From assembly GCF_035582795.1 (NCBI RefSeq), contig NC_134370.1:53121501-53185500 (forward strand): 64,000 nucleotides of DNA, in the 5' to 3' direction. This stretch comes from Mycteria americana. Taxonomy: Eukaryota; Chordata; Aves; Ciconiiformes; Ciconiidae. The stretch's first letter is position 1. Every line of letters starts with the position of its first letter. The notes beneath the pieces are model-generated. The model did not search any database. It was not told where the DNA came from and saw only the letters and a list, made by a program, of their open reading frames with translations. Positions 34,151 through 46,082 of the stretch are shown piece by piece. The translations under genes and the position numbers were made by a program.

Positions 34151-37100
34151 TGCGGGAGCGTGCCCGAGGCTCTCCGTGAGAGCCTTACAGGCCCCAACAA
34201 AACAATTGCCTTTATAAATAAAACCAAGGTCTTCTGATCCAGATGACAGATACATTAACAACTGACATTATCTGGCCTAGAATAAACTTAGGCAGCAAAC
34301 TCCAAACTTAAGGTGCAAGGAGGAGCTTGTCTTTTTACGGTCCAACTTGGTGGTCAAATGCAAAATCATCTCCCATTCATTATAATTATCTGGACCATTC
34401 ACTCTCTTAATAGTAAGTAATGGCAGGTTAAACTCACCTTACCTAAACCACCCTGTTTTACTCGGTAGCCATAGACTGCAGAAGAAAAGTGAATGAGAGA
34501 CTCAGTGCTGTCAGTGATCAATCAGTGGGATACTGGGAATGAAAACACCTTTGTATAATTGCACTTTGACGGAAGAAACCAGAGCTGCAGCAAACTGAGA
34601 CTCAGTTTCTAGGACCTATGGAGCCCATGCAATTCCCAAAAGCCACTCCAGCACAGAGCAGAGCAGCACTGTGAATGACCTCAGCCTTTTGGCTGGCAAA
34701 GTTTCCAAGATGCTAATGCCACCTTAAAAGTTCTGGGATTTAAGAATGGCCAGACTATGCCCTTTCTCCATTTGGTCCAGAGAGCTACAGCTCTGGTCCA
34801 CACAGCCCCTGTATGCCAAACTCCCTATGGCGACAGCATCCTTTCCATGCTTGGGAGTTTTTCTCAACCTGAAATGGTTGACAACAGAGCAGTGCCCAGT
34901 GACAAGGTTCTTCTTACTGCAACCCACAGTTGTATAACCTCCCCATAGAGAACGTGACAGAATTCAGTTGGATTTGGCTTGCGTTTGACTACTTAGCCAT
35001 GTAAGTCAATGAACACTGCTCCACCTAAGGAGCAACAAGCCTATGAATAAACATTTGAAGGATGAGGATCTCATTTTATGGGGTACTTTAGACTTGTTAC
35101 TTCATGTTCGTAATCTGCTCAAGAATGAAATCTGCTGAAGAATCTGCTGAAGCTGAAGAAGCTGCTGAAGAATCTGAATGAAGCTGAAGAAGGTGACATA
35201 CATTGTGCAGTATCACTGAGGCTAGGAAGCCAGCAATCATATATGAGAGCAGGGTCAGCTGAATCTTCTCTAAAGCACAAAATATCTAGAAAAATTCAGA
35301 TTTGGTTGTGTGTGTTTGAAAAATGAGGTCTTGAAAGAAACCAGTAGGGGCAAATGCTGTATATACCAGGACAAGCAACTGCATGTGTGAATTTGGTCAG
35401 CATATGCAAGTTTTTCAAGCAGGACAGATACTTGGATAGATACTTTATTCACAGTGTCTACTGGCTTCAAAAGAAGCAAAGTCATTTTTTTTAACACTGG
35501 AGAAAGTAAAGAATTACTTGAGTAATTCTGTAAGTCAGTGGATAAATGCTTTTGTGATTGAAGAATTTAGCAACAACAGTTAATAGGACTAGTTTTGTGA
35601 TATATGCATAAATATAAGTGAGTGTTTCCTGAAACATGGAAGTGATGGGGTTTCAATCTGAAGTTTGCTGAAAAGCTTTCTTTTTCACTGCAGGGTCATC
35701 TTTTGATTATTGGGTTAGAAGAAGAAGATTAGAATTTTAAGTAACTAATCTATATAGTTACTAATCTATATAATGCAAGAAAAATACATGCTTTTTGTTT
35801 AATCTTAGTCAATTCATACTGGTAATTATGGGTTTAAAATTAAAGCTCTATATGCATATGACTAGAGCTAGGATAAATTCACAAGACTTTATAGAATAAA
35901 GTAAAAACACCCCCCAAACCTGCTGAAGAGTCCTCTGCCCCAACATACTCGTAGGAAAAATATATAGACTTCGACCACCCAATCCATTAAGTGAGAGGAG
36001 GAAATGGGGACATGCATAAATAATATTGTCATATGAGTGGGCATTTAAGTGTCTTTGACTTTACAAGAATCCTAGGAATATACTTCACTTTTTCAATCTA
36101 TTATCTTTCCAGGAAACACCACAAAAAACAAATGTTTCTTGGGCAGAACCCAACAGAAATAGCATTTTCTATTATTTTTGCTTATTGCTTCAGCAATAGC
36201 TGAGTAACAGTCTGTCTCTCTACTTTCTGTCAATTTACTTGAAAATAGACAAAATACAAATTAAATTATAATAACCATGTAGTCATATGCCCTGTGTGAA
36301 GTACAGCAAGAATTATAGATGGGAGATGTCAAAAAGAAGGGAAAAATCCCGGCCTTTCCCATCAGTAAAGACTGCTTGAAAAATCTACATTAGTAGTATT
36401 TCTACTGAACTGTGGTCTATTAATATTTGGAAGAAGGAATGAAACAATAAAAGGCTCTAGGAAACATAACAAATGATATAATATGTGGTCCTTATCTTTC
36501 AATGGATTTTTCTCTTTTGGAGAATGTTGACCTCCTCTAAGTGGAAAACTATCTCTTGCTTCAGCAAGAATTGAATCAGGTCTTAAGAAATTATTGTAGG
36601 AAACAGAGCTACTTATGTAGAATCTTAGGTGGACAGAAAAGACTGTATGGCGGGTGTTTGGGGTTATTTTATTTTTTAATGCATTAGTTACTCTGGTGAT
36701 CTGGTCAAACTCTAGTCTAGTTAATTATCCATGCCGCTAATTATGCCAACTAGATACTGCATGTTTCTTATTTTGTACATTATAAAGCATTGCATAGTAT
36801 CGCTTCCTCAGGCAGTTGCTTTGTTCATCCCTGATACAGCTGCATTTAGATGGCAAGTCTACCTACAAAATAGTTTCAGCATAGACATTTGAAAAACAAG
36901 AATTTTTCTTCTGTGTAGAAGTTGCTAGGGGATTTTGTTTAACATGTAAAAAGTTAAAAGTACTTGGAAATACTGAGTTGCTCTACTATGCCAGTATGAT
37001 AGCCTAAAGGTAACAAGTGAAAAAGAATTGTCCAGAACTGGCTGTGATGAAGGAGATGACAGGATGTACTGTGTGAAAGGCTGTAAGAAATATTTCAGGG

Positions 37101-40100
37101 CTTGCAGAATTGGACAAGTTTCTGGAAATTATGAATGTAGGATGTTGATTATTATCTAATGATTCTGAATAACTTACTTTTGTGATACTAAGTCTTGGGA
37201 AGTATGTACATTGCGTGTCGTAATTTTAAGTCTCAAATACACAGAAACACTTCTTCCATCACAGCACAGTGCTCAGAAAGACTTAGATTTAAGGACTGCA
37301 TCAGTTGTCTTTGTGAAGAAAAACTGATAGCTGTAGAGTCTTGAACTCCTGTGAAATGGTAGTTCTCAGTTTCATACAGTGAAGCTAGCTGATTAATTAC
37401 AGCTACTACTAACCTTACAAAGAGTCTAAAGAAATGCAAGCCAGGCTATCCTGAGTGTATTGCAAAGCATCCAGAATCTCAGTGCATCCTTGGCACAACC
37501 TCTTAGCAAAATAGCACATTTATAAATTTAAAGCTAAGAATGCCTCAAAGACTTCCAAAGTGCCAAGATGCCTCTAGCTTGGCCTTGAGGCACTGGGAAC
37601 TCTGACATGGCCTAAAGCAAACTGGCATGAAATTAAAATGTGGCTTTTATGAATATATTCTTTCATCTAATTCTAATTCTGGTGCTAGAAACAACTGATA
37701 TGATCACTATTTCTCCCCTACTCCCAACCTCTCCAGATTCTAGTACTCTGACAGATTAATTTTTAATGTAATTCATTTGTAAGTATCCTCATTTTATCTT
37801 TTTTTTTGTGACTTACGAAAAAAAAACCAAGCAACCCTAGACCCTAGAATGATTTGTGAGCAATGCAGCAATTTGACACAGATAGTGCAAAGTTCAGTAC
37901 TGCCTTGTCAGAGCAGTCTGTGAAGAGTTGTGTAGATATCTAAGCAGTTTTTCATGGCACTGAGTTTCTCCATGACTTCTCCATCTTTTGTCTACATGTT
38001 AGCCCTTACCTTTGTGTCATATGGTCATCCAATATTTTTTTATAATTAACTTTTCATTTATGGTGAGCCAAATCATACTATTTTTCTTTTGTAAGTCACA
38101 CTGAAGTCAGTGGCATTAGTTGCATTAAAATATTCTAAATTGTTATTGGTCAGTTGGACATGATGTTGTTCACAGTACTTAGAACTGAAATATTTCTAAG
38201 CATCTTGAAACAGATCAGTGAAACTAAGTGTAAGACCTATATGGCATCTGAAAAGTAAGAAGGGCAAATGACTTAACCATTGGAGAAAGAGAAAATAAGA
38301 AATCAAACTCAGGAGATTTTAGGATTTTTAGGATTCCTTAAGCCTCACAGGCAACATGACATTTCTTTCCTTGCTCGAGTCAGTTTTGACAGCGGAGAGC
38401 TCAAGTCTTTTATCTTTTGGATCTTGCACTATCAGTTCTGTCCAAGGTTTTATTTCAGTTTTCTTGTTTGTTTGTTATAATTTCTAGATGTATAGGCATA
38501 TCCTCATTTCTTTCTCTATTTTGTAAGAAGCTCTGAAAAATTCAGAAGTCACTTTTAAGTACATTATACAGTTGACCGTTACATTTGGCCATGTATTCCT
38601 CTTTTTAACAGGCATATGTCAGCATTTACATCAAATTTGTGTGGGTTTTTTTTTAATACTTGTGAATAATTACATACATAATTACATAATTTTCATTGAG
38701 CTGTTAGTACTACAGAATAATTCTTTCCTTGATCTCAGTCTACCTTCATCTTTGCACACTGGTGTGCTTATGACATAGGAGTTATATAGGCCTCATTGAA
38801 AGGGGAAAGAGCAGATATTGGTTCTTTCACAAAAGCATTATATTGGTGCTATTCACTTTTTTTCAGGGCTTCTTACCAGGTTGCAGACTTCAGCTCCCAC
38901 AATACGAACTCTATCATCATCGAATTCCTTTCCTCAAAACATTCCAAGCTGTTTATGGAAACTGGGCCGACTTAATCATGTAGCAATTGCAGTACCTGAT
39001 TTGGAGAAAGCTCAATCTTTGTATAAAGATGTGCTAGGAGCACAGGTGAGCGAGACTGTTGCTCTTCCCGAACATGGTGTCTACACTGTTTTTGTGGAGC
39101 TGGGAAATACAAAGCTGGAACTTCTACATCCTTTAGGAGAGCAAAGTCCCATTGCAAGCTTTCTGCAAAAAAACAAGACTGGAGGAATGCATCATATCTG
39201 CATTGAGGTACTTTAACACAATATATCATAATAAGATAGAGATATTAAAGTATGCGTAATTTTGTCATAGGTTTGGCCTGTGTCAAGAACAAATATATAA
39301 GGCTGTCGTATTTGTGAGAATTTATATTGCACAAGAAGAAGTCTTAAAAGTGCCTTTTTTCTGTTTTGGAAATTACAGTTCAATTTCATGATCTATGTGA
39401 TGTTTTTTTCCTCTTTTATGCTATAAAGATTAAATTGGGGAAGGGAGGGTTAAGTATCCAATGTGGAAGGTGGACAAGCCCAAGGGCTTGTGAATAGTGT
39501 TTGACAGGTGTCAACTTCCTCACATAGAAAGGACATACACTGGAAAAAGATGGAGTTGTAAGTTTAAGCTAAGGCATAGTTTAGATTTTCAGAAGTTTCT
39601 TCCTGTTTGATAATTAGTTAATTGCATACAGAAGTCAAAAAAGATTGTCAGATGTACTTACCAAACAGCAGTAAAGTCTCCAGAGTTTCTTCTGTCCTGT
39701 TCTTCCTTGTCCATCAAAGAGAGATTGGTCTGGAAGTACACAAGATGTAAAGGTGCTGGGTAAAGTAGTTATCTTATTTAGTATACTCATGTTTTTGTGT
39801 AGATGTTTGATGTTTGAAACAAAATTTCATGCTGCTGCCTATGATACATGTTTTTAATATTTTACAGATCTGAGTCTTGCAAACATTATTTCATGCAAAG
39901 TTTAATAATAAAAAGTAATGGGATTACTGATGTGAGTAAAAATTATTTTCAGAATACAACATAAAGACCAGTGTTTGCAGTTGCATGCTTTCATTGAGAA
40001 TTGAGAAATTTTGCATATACACAGGCATTGCAATTTTTCTTACATGAAGTTTGCCTATTTGCAGATATTCAGGAAGAAGAAAATTAATTCTTTTTAAATT

Positions 40101-42754
40101 GACCAGTCCTGCTATAGAAATGTGAAATACCTCAGCTGAACTTAGGAAACGGGGGGTGTAGAATAAAGAAGTGATTTGCAGTAAGACTGAAAAAAACCTC
40201 CAGCCCTCCGTAAGGCCAGTAGTACTTACTTATAGGTACAAAAGAAGGAAGTTGTAGGCACTTCTCAGCAAAAGAGCTCAAAGCTCCCAAGGGTTTCAAG
40301 GATATGTAATCCCTTTTAAGACATTTCAAGAAATATTTGTTACCAGCTGAAATTGTTCTATGTAGATTCCATTTTGTATGAGAGATGATCTTGTTGCAGA
40401 TAAACAAAAGATGGCTGTCAAGGGAAGTCATACTGTTAATTATGAAAATTGAGAAGACTGGGACATGCTAATTATACCGTGTTGGACAACGTAGAAGTGT
40501 TACCTTAAAAAAGAAAATTTATAACTGTATACAGGAGGTCAACCAAGCCAGGAGTCATAATCTAGCAGTTAATTTCCATTAATTGGGTGAGCTAGTGCTA
40601 CTTGCAGCCAGATTTTCCTAAATGAAGTCCTGTAACTCACTAATTGATTCTCTACGTTCTCTACAGAAAAAAAATAAAAAAGAAAAAAATTGTCCTAAGT
40701 CCCTCATGTTTGTCTCCACATAAAAACAAACGGAAGATTATAGACTAATTTACATGGAGAAGAAAGCAATCCATTGTTGACCTCCTGTTTAAGTGGGACT
40801 GAAAACAGATTTGGTCACTACCATAGTCAATCAAAGAGATATTAACCTCCCTCCTCCAATTTTCCGTTCTCCTCAGAATGGAAAATCTTACAATTTCAAA
40901 GATATGTCATCTTCTGAAGTTGAGCAAAAATAGTTTTCAGAAAAACTATAAAAGAACTTCAGTGTCAACTGATTGTTCATTTGAAATTTAAAAAATATTT
41001 TGTAGAAATGTCTTTCTACAATTTTATTTTATTGCAAACAATTTTATTGCAAAAAGCTGAATTGTAAAAATTCTTTCCATACTGGAGAGGAAGCCTGACA
41101 AGTTTATCAAAATGCTTTTCATTTCTTCCTTATATCTTATTATTCAAAGGAAAATTTTAGACGGATGTTTTGATAGGGAATTTGTTTCAGACAAAATAAG
41201 CATTTTAAGAAGAAATTAAATTATTCCTGACCAGCTATAAATGAATTTAATACCTGCAATGAAATGCAGGCTGGAAGAAGAAGGTCTTGGTAGAAGAAGA
41301 GAGAAATCTGAACCTGATACTCTCCTAACACGGATACACCCACAGGCCTTCCACTGTTTACTCTCACTGCTTCCTTCGGGATGCAGTAATTCATTCCAGC
41401 TGAGCCCAGACACAGTTCCTCTTCTGGCCATCTCTGCAGGACAAGAGCAGCAGCTGCAGTGGTTTTTCTGCTTGGGGAAACAACCTGGAGGGGGCTATGG
41501 CACACATTACGCGTGCTGTTTTATTTTAGATAAAACCTGACAGTCATTTCTTTTTATTTAGCCAACTGGTAGTTGTGTGTAGGAAGAACTGTAGTGAGTT
41601 CCGAATTTTCATGAACAAAACTACTGCAAACGAGTAGGAATTAACTGACGTCTGTTCCTCTGAATTAAAGCTAGGTACTTCCTTCTTCCCTACAATGGCA
41701 TCATGCAAATTTATTCACCAAGTTATGTCCAGGCACCTCAATCTTGAAAAACAGCAATGCTATTATTTTAAGTCTAGGTTTTTGTTGATTATTGACTATT
41801 GGATTTGCTAAACTGAGTGCTAATTTTACTATTTCAAAGAAGGAATGCATTTAAGGTTTGGTAAAATTCAAATTTCATCTGATGACATGACATCAGACTT
41901 AAGATCACATTATACAGCGTAGACATGTTTTTGTTAATTACATATTTCTGCAGGAAACTGTACTGAAATATTATGTTAATGGCTATTATTATAATTAAGT
42001 TCAACAGGAAAACCAGGTCATATTCTGGGTATGTTTCTGATAATTCCAAGGTTTTTCTTAGGAAACTTTATGAAGCTTAACCTACTCAGGGGAGGATATA
42101 TAAATCTAAAAGAGACTTTCCTTTTACCTTCTGCCCATTGCCCTCCCTTTTCACCAGCATCTAATGAGTCAGTGTTTTGCCGTCAATTAGACAGGGAGGC
42201 ATTCTTCTTTAGTTATTGATAGTTTGAAAGCAGTATGATCTTCTTAGTAATAGTAATGCAGAGTTTAGATTATTTATGGAGTCCTTATAAAGTAACAACA
42301 TAAAAAAATCAATGGGCTTTGTGCATGAGTGATTTTTGTTTAATAGTTTCTAAAATACAGCACAATTTATTTAAACAATATTTTATAAAATCTTCAAATA
42401 ACAAATGCAAACTTCTGGAGGATTTTTATTTTTAACACTAGATGTTTTAAAACTGGTTTATAATTTAATTTATTTTCAGAATTATATTAGAATTTAGGAA
42501 TAACATTTTAGTAAGGAATTATATTATTGCTCCTAAATGTATAATCTGCATAACACAGTGTAATATGTTAATTTGTGTGAACTGTATTTTTCTTTTATAA
42601 GGTTGATGACATAAAAGCGGCTATGACAGAACTGAAGAAAAAAAAGATACGAATATTGAGCGAAGAGCCAAAAATAGGTGCACATGGCAAACCTGTGATT
42701 TTTCTTCACCCTAAAGATTGCCACGGAGTCCTTGTGGAACTTGAGGAAGCTTGA
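33906..42754 (+). CDS. MCEE: MCEE, mitochondrial methylmalonyl-CoA epimerase, complete
   Basis: Converts (S)- to (R)-methylmalonyl-CoA in the mitochondrial matrix, between propionyl-CoA carboxylase and methylmalonyl-CoA mutase. Exons 33906-33936, 38867-39207 and 42602-42754 join in frame to 525 nt, 174 aa plus TGA (human 176). Residues 1-35 form an Arg/Ser/Ala-rich, acid-free leader, typical of mitochondrial import. The rest is a glyoxalase/VOC fold: RLNHVAIAVPDLEKA, YKDVLGAQVSE, LPEHGVYTVFVELGNTKLEL, GGMHHICIEV and GAHGKPVIFLHPKDCHGVLV. Metal ligands by family numbering are H48, H120 and E170 (human H50, H122, E172), all present. The gene is divergent from MPHOSPH10. Confidence 0.97.
33937..38866 (+). 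other. MCEE intron 1
   Basis: 4.9 kb. The first 200 bases belong to the CpG island; the rest is AT-rich with no exon seen. It contains an imperfect CTGAAGAA-type short tandem array at about 35130-35190 and an imperfect 18-base duplication (ACTAATCTATATA units) at 35742-35776. ACTGAAGTCAGTGGCATTAG at about 38100 recalls a piece of old amniote repeats. Confidence 0.6.
35130..35190. repeat. Imperfect CTGAAGAA tandem repeat
   Basis: GCTGAAGAATCT and GCTGAAGAAG units alternate for about 60 bases within MCEE intron 1. A minisatellite-like array with no coding meaning in this context. Confidence 0.8.
38867..39207 (+). CDS. MCEE: MCEE exon 2, residues 11-124
   Basis: Encodes the rest of the leader and most of the VOC fold, ending GGMHHICIE. 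Acceptor TTTTTTTCAG, donor ATTGAG|GTACTT. It carries metal ligands H48 and H120. Confidence 0.97.
39208..42601 (+). other. MCEE intron 2
   Basis: 3.4 kb, AT-rich. A local GC rise at 41240-41540 gives open frames of 94-99 codons on both strands without a recognisable domain. Nothing else could be identified. Confidence 0.6.
42602..42754 (+). CDS. MCEE: MCEE exon 3, residues 125-174 and stop
   Basis: Encodes VDDIKAAMTELKKKKIRILS, KIGAHGKPVIFLHPKDC and GVLVELEEA before TGA. Acceptor TTTTATAAG. It carries the last metal ligand, E170. Confidence 0.97.
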   Translation, partial: VDDIKAAMTELKKKKIRILSEEPKIGAHGKPVIFLHPKDCHGVLVELEEA

Positions 42755-42769
42755 GCTGTAATATTGACA

Positions 42770-42775
42770 AATAAA
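42770..42775 (+). terminator. MCEE: MCEE poly(A) signal AATAAA
   Basis: A canonical AATAAA starts 16 bases after the stop codon, so the short transcript form would have almost no 3' UTR. A (GTT)n stretch lies at about 42916-42930. A second AATAAA at about 43257 could give a longer form. Confidence 0.6.
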
Positions 42776-45104
42776 ACAATAGATTAGTTGTGAAGTTACT
42801 GAGCTGGTGCTGGGAATATTGATGTGGTATTCAGTCTTTACAAGTTCACTGCAGTTCGTGTGGATTAAGTGCAGCTTTTGAGTACTGAAATAGTGCTACA
42901 GATTTAGGGTCGTTTTTGTTGTTGTTGTTGATCTGATTTTCAGAATTAGTATGTTGACATTCTCAAATTCTTTGTGATTCTAAAGACAAACACATGAGCC
43001 AAGTTACATATGTAACATAGTAATTTATGTTCTGTTGCCTCATGTTTGCAGCATGGTTTTACCTCTGTAACCACAGAAACTGTGGTTTCTAGGTCATCCC
43101 CCATTATTTTGTTCTACATTTCAGAGCAGAGACCCACTTCTCAGTGACAACAATATAGCTTAGATATTCCCTTTAGAAATAAAGGAAAAAGGAAGATTGT
43201 ATTTTCTGTTTTCACCATTCACCGTTTGTGCTTCACACTGATTGATTGGTTCATGCAATAAAAAAACCCTTATGTTATTGTATGGGTGTCTGCAATCAGT
43301 AAATAAGTTTTCCTTGGCATAACAATTACTGCCAAGGAAGTTACCAAGCATAAATCATCACTTAGTTGTTTTATGAACTCTGTGGATATGCAGGCAATGG
43401 AAGAGAAGTACCTGTGCAGTACAGTATTTCAGACTGTAATGCACTTGTCACATTTTAGTTTTTTCAGGTCTTGAGTATTTGTTTTTCAAGCTTTATCCAT
43501 GGGAAGATATGTGGGAAAGACCTGAACAAATAGAGATTAGTCTTTTCACTTACTTTATAAATACTGTTTTCCTATGCAAAAGCACTTACAAAATCAGCGG
43601 AAAACACAAGTCTTGGTTACATACCCTGCCTTGAACATCAGAGAGCATGCCAGCATACTTATGTTTCTGATAGACTGCAGTCACAGTTTGTTGACTTATT
43701 CATGGACAGACTTCACTTTATTGGTGTACATTAAGCAAGCAGTGTTTGTCCTTATACTTTCTTTTATAGGTTTGTTTTGACACATCAGCTGTAGAAATTG
43801 AAGACCTGCTGTTTCTCTCTCTAGTTTTCTTAATCCTTAAAAGTCATATTTTTTCCTAGCTAAACCACAATCTGAATTTTATATTTTCCTACATCTCTGC
43901 ATATACAGTGAATAGTTTCAGCTTGATATGAAGTAAGTTCATTTTAGTCTAGGAGAATTTTTACTTAATGGAAATGGAATTATTTGTGTTCTGTGTCATG
44001 TTTGCTACAACAAAATACAAGTATCATGTTGACCTGAGATTTAAACAGGGCTTTAAAGACATTGATGCTTCCTTATGAATTTTACTTCTGAAAAAAACGC
44101 TGCAAAGCCATGCATTTTTTAAAATGAGATCGTTTTGTACTCAAAATAAATACTCCTTCTGTCATATTTTAAGAAAAATACAGTCTTCTGCAGGGTTCTT
44201 GCATTTCATCAAATCACTGTTTAGAGGGTAGTTTGTGATCTAAATTCTAACTTGTTTGAATTTAGAAATCCTAAGGCTCATGATGGAAAAGCAGGATGAT
44301 TTGATATTCCTGAAATATGATTCTGCCATTCTAGGAGACATTCTATTAGCAAAGCTGCTTTTGTCTTTCTGTTCTTTCAAAGATGGGGAGGCATCTTTTC
44401 TGCAAAACTAGCATAGGCATGCCAAGACTAGAAGCCTCATTGGTTACGTGTCAAGGTAATTGAACAGAAGTCTTTGAACCTAATACCCTTAGTTTGGTGC
44501 AACAGAAAACACGGCAGTCCTCCCTAGGTTCACATTCCATTTCTTTGTCCTATCTGAAGGAGATGGAATTTTGTGTATGACATCTATCAATACACTCATA
44601 GTAGTAGCTTGATACAGTACTAGGGAATGGAGATTTTGAGTAAACAATACTTACTCCACTTGCCTCATTGTGGTCCCCATCTTATTAGAAGAAAGAGACT
44701 TGTAATGCTTTCAGCTGGTAACCAGCAATTTTCCTGACTGACTGCAGTGGGGTTGCCTAGCACTAAGTCAGCTGATGTATTTTGTTCATCATAACTACGT
44801 CATGCTCTTATCTCACTCACAGTTTATACATTTCATCTGACTCCTCCTAAGGTGGAAGTCAAGATACTAACAAAAAACCAAACCAAAACAAACAAAAAAG
44901 AGAGTTTAGGTCTGTAAAATTAGTCAATAGCCAAAACTGGGGCAGGCTTATTACAAGCTCTTACCATTTGGTGGGATCAGACCCCCTTACTTGTCTGGGT
45001 ATGCACTACAAGATATGAGAATTTCCACCTGTGGAGCTCTAGACTTGGAAGGAATAGCCAAGAGAGCTGGACAGCTGAAGAATCTGAAGACAGCTAAGAC
45101 GCAC

Positions 45105-45182
45105 TGAGAGAAGTTTCCTGTTCATAAGCCTAACTCCCATAGACCTCAGCGGGAACAGGATCAGCCCCTATACTTGTAACAA
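45105..45182. mobile_element. Possible ancient amniote repeat remnant
   Basis: CCTAACTCCCATAGACCTCA followed by CGGGAACAGGATCAGCCCCT resembles the phrase with CCCATTGACTTCAATGGGA and GCAGGATCAGGCCC that recurs in old amniote interspersed repeats. The family is not identified. Confidence 0.4.
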
Positions 45183-46046
45183 ACTTCTAGTCCTTCACCT
45201 TAAACAAGAGAGCCTTCACAAGTCATTCTTTGTTCTGACTTTCTAAGGGTTTGGGGGAGGGATTAGATATATGGGCCTTACCCTTTGTCACTGCCATGAT
45301 TATAAAAGGGGAATAACGTCAAGAAAAACTGGAAAGTCAGGGATGGAAACTGGAGCAACAGAGAACTCTGATTTGTTTTTTCCAGTGGAGGGACACTTAA
45401 TGATATACCCCTGTTGCACCAGTATACAACTTCTGGAAAGAACAACAGTGATTCAAATAACTGGAGCCTGATTAGCTCAGAAGGGAAGGAGGCTTTGACA
45501 ATGGGTATTTGTTTTGGGTTTTTTTTCAAAAGGTAGAGTGAAACCTTCTATTCTGATAATGTCAAGCTTCTCAGAAGATGAAGTGTTAATATTTTGTCAG
45601 TAAATTTTGTCACGCTTGGGTCATTTGTCAAGGGCAAGTTCCCAGTTCCAGTCTCTCCATGTGCCTTTTTTCCCCTCTGAGCTCAAGCATGTTCCCATTT
45701 TATGCTGCCTAAGGCAGACAAGATACATTTTTCTGGACTCCATCAACATTACTCAGGCAGCTAAAGGGCTCATAATTAAATGAAGCAAAGTATCTTTTTT
45801 GACTTCCTCTATGCAACCCTCAAGTCTCTCCTAGGTGGGAGGAGAACAGGCGCAGAATGAATCCCATTCTTATGATGAGACAAACAGAAGCAAACTCAAA
45901 AAGCTGAGACAAGAACTAACTACATGTCTTTTAAAAGCTAACCTTACAGTTTTGCAAATCTGCAAAAACTCTGGTCCCATCATGCTTATACTGCAATTAA
46001 CTCACCTGAATTAAAAAAAAACACTGGGTATTTCATTCTGAATTCA

Positions 46047-46082
46047 ATTGCTTTCATTATTACCATTGCTTTCATTATTACC
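46047..46082. repeat. Exact 18-base tandem duplication
   Basis: ATTGCTTTCATTATTACC occurs twice head to tail at 46047 and 46065, intergenic. Confidence 0.9.

Noticed and set aside
33640-34261. Frames of 80-167 codons on both strands around the MCEE start
   Set aside because: Composition effect of the CpG island; only the 31-base MCEE exon 1 is supported by splicing and homology.
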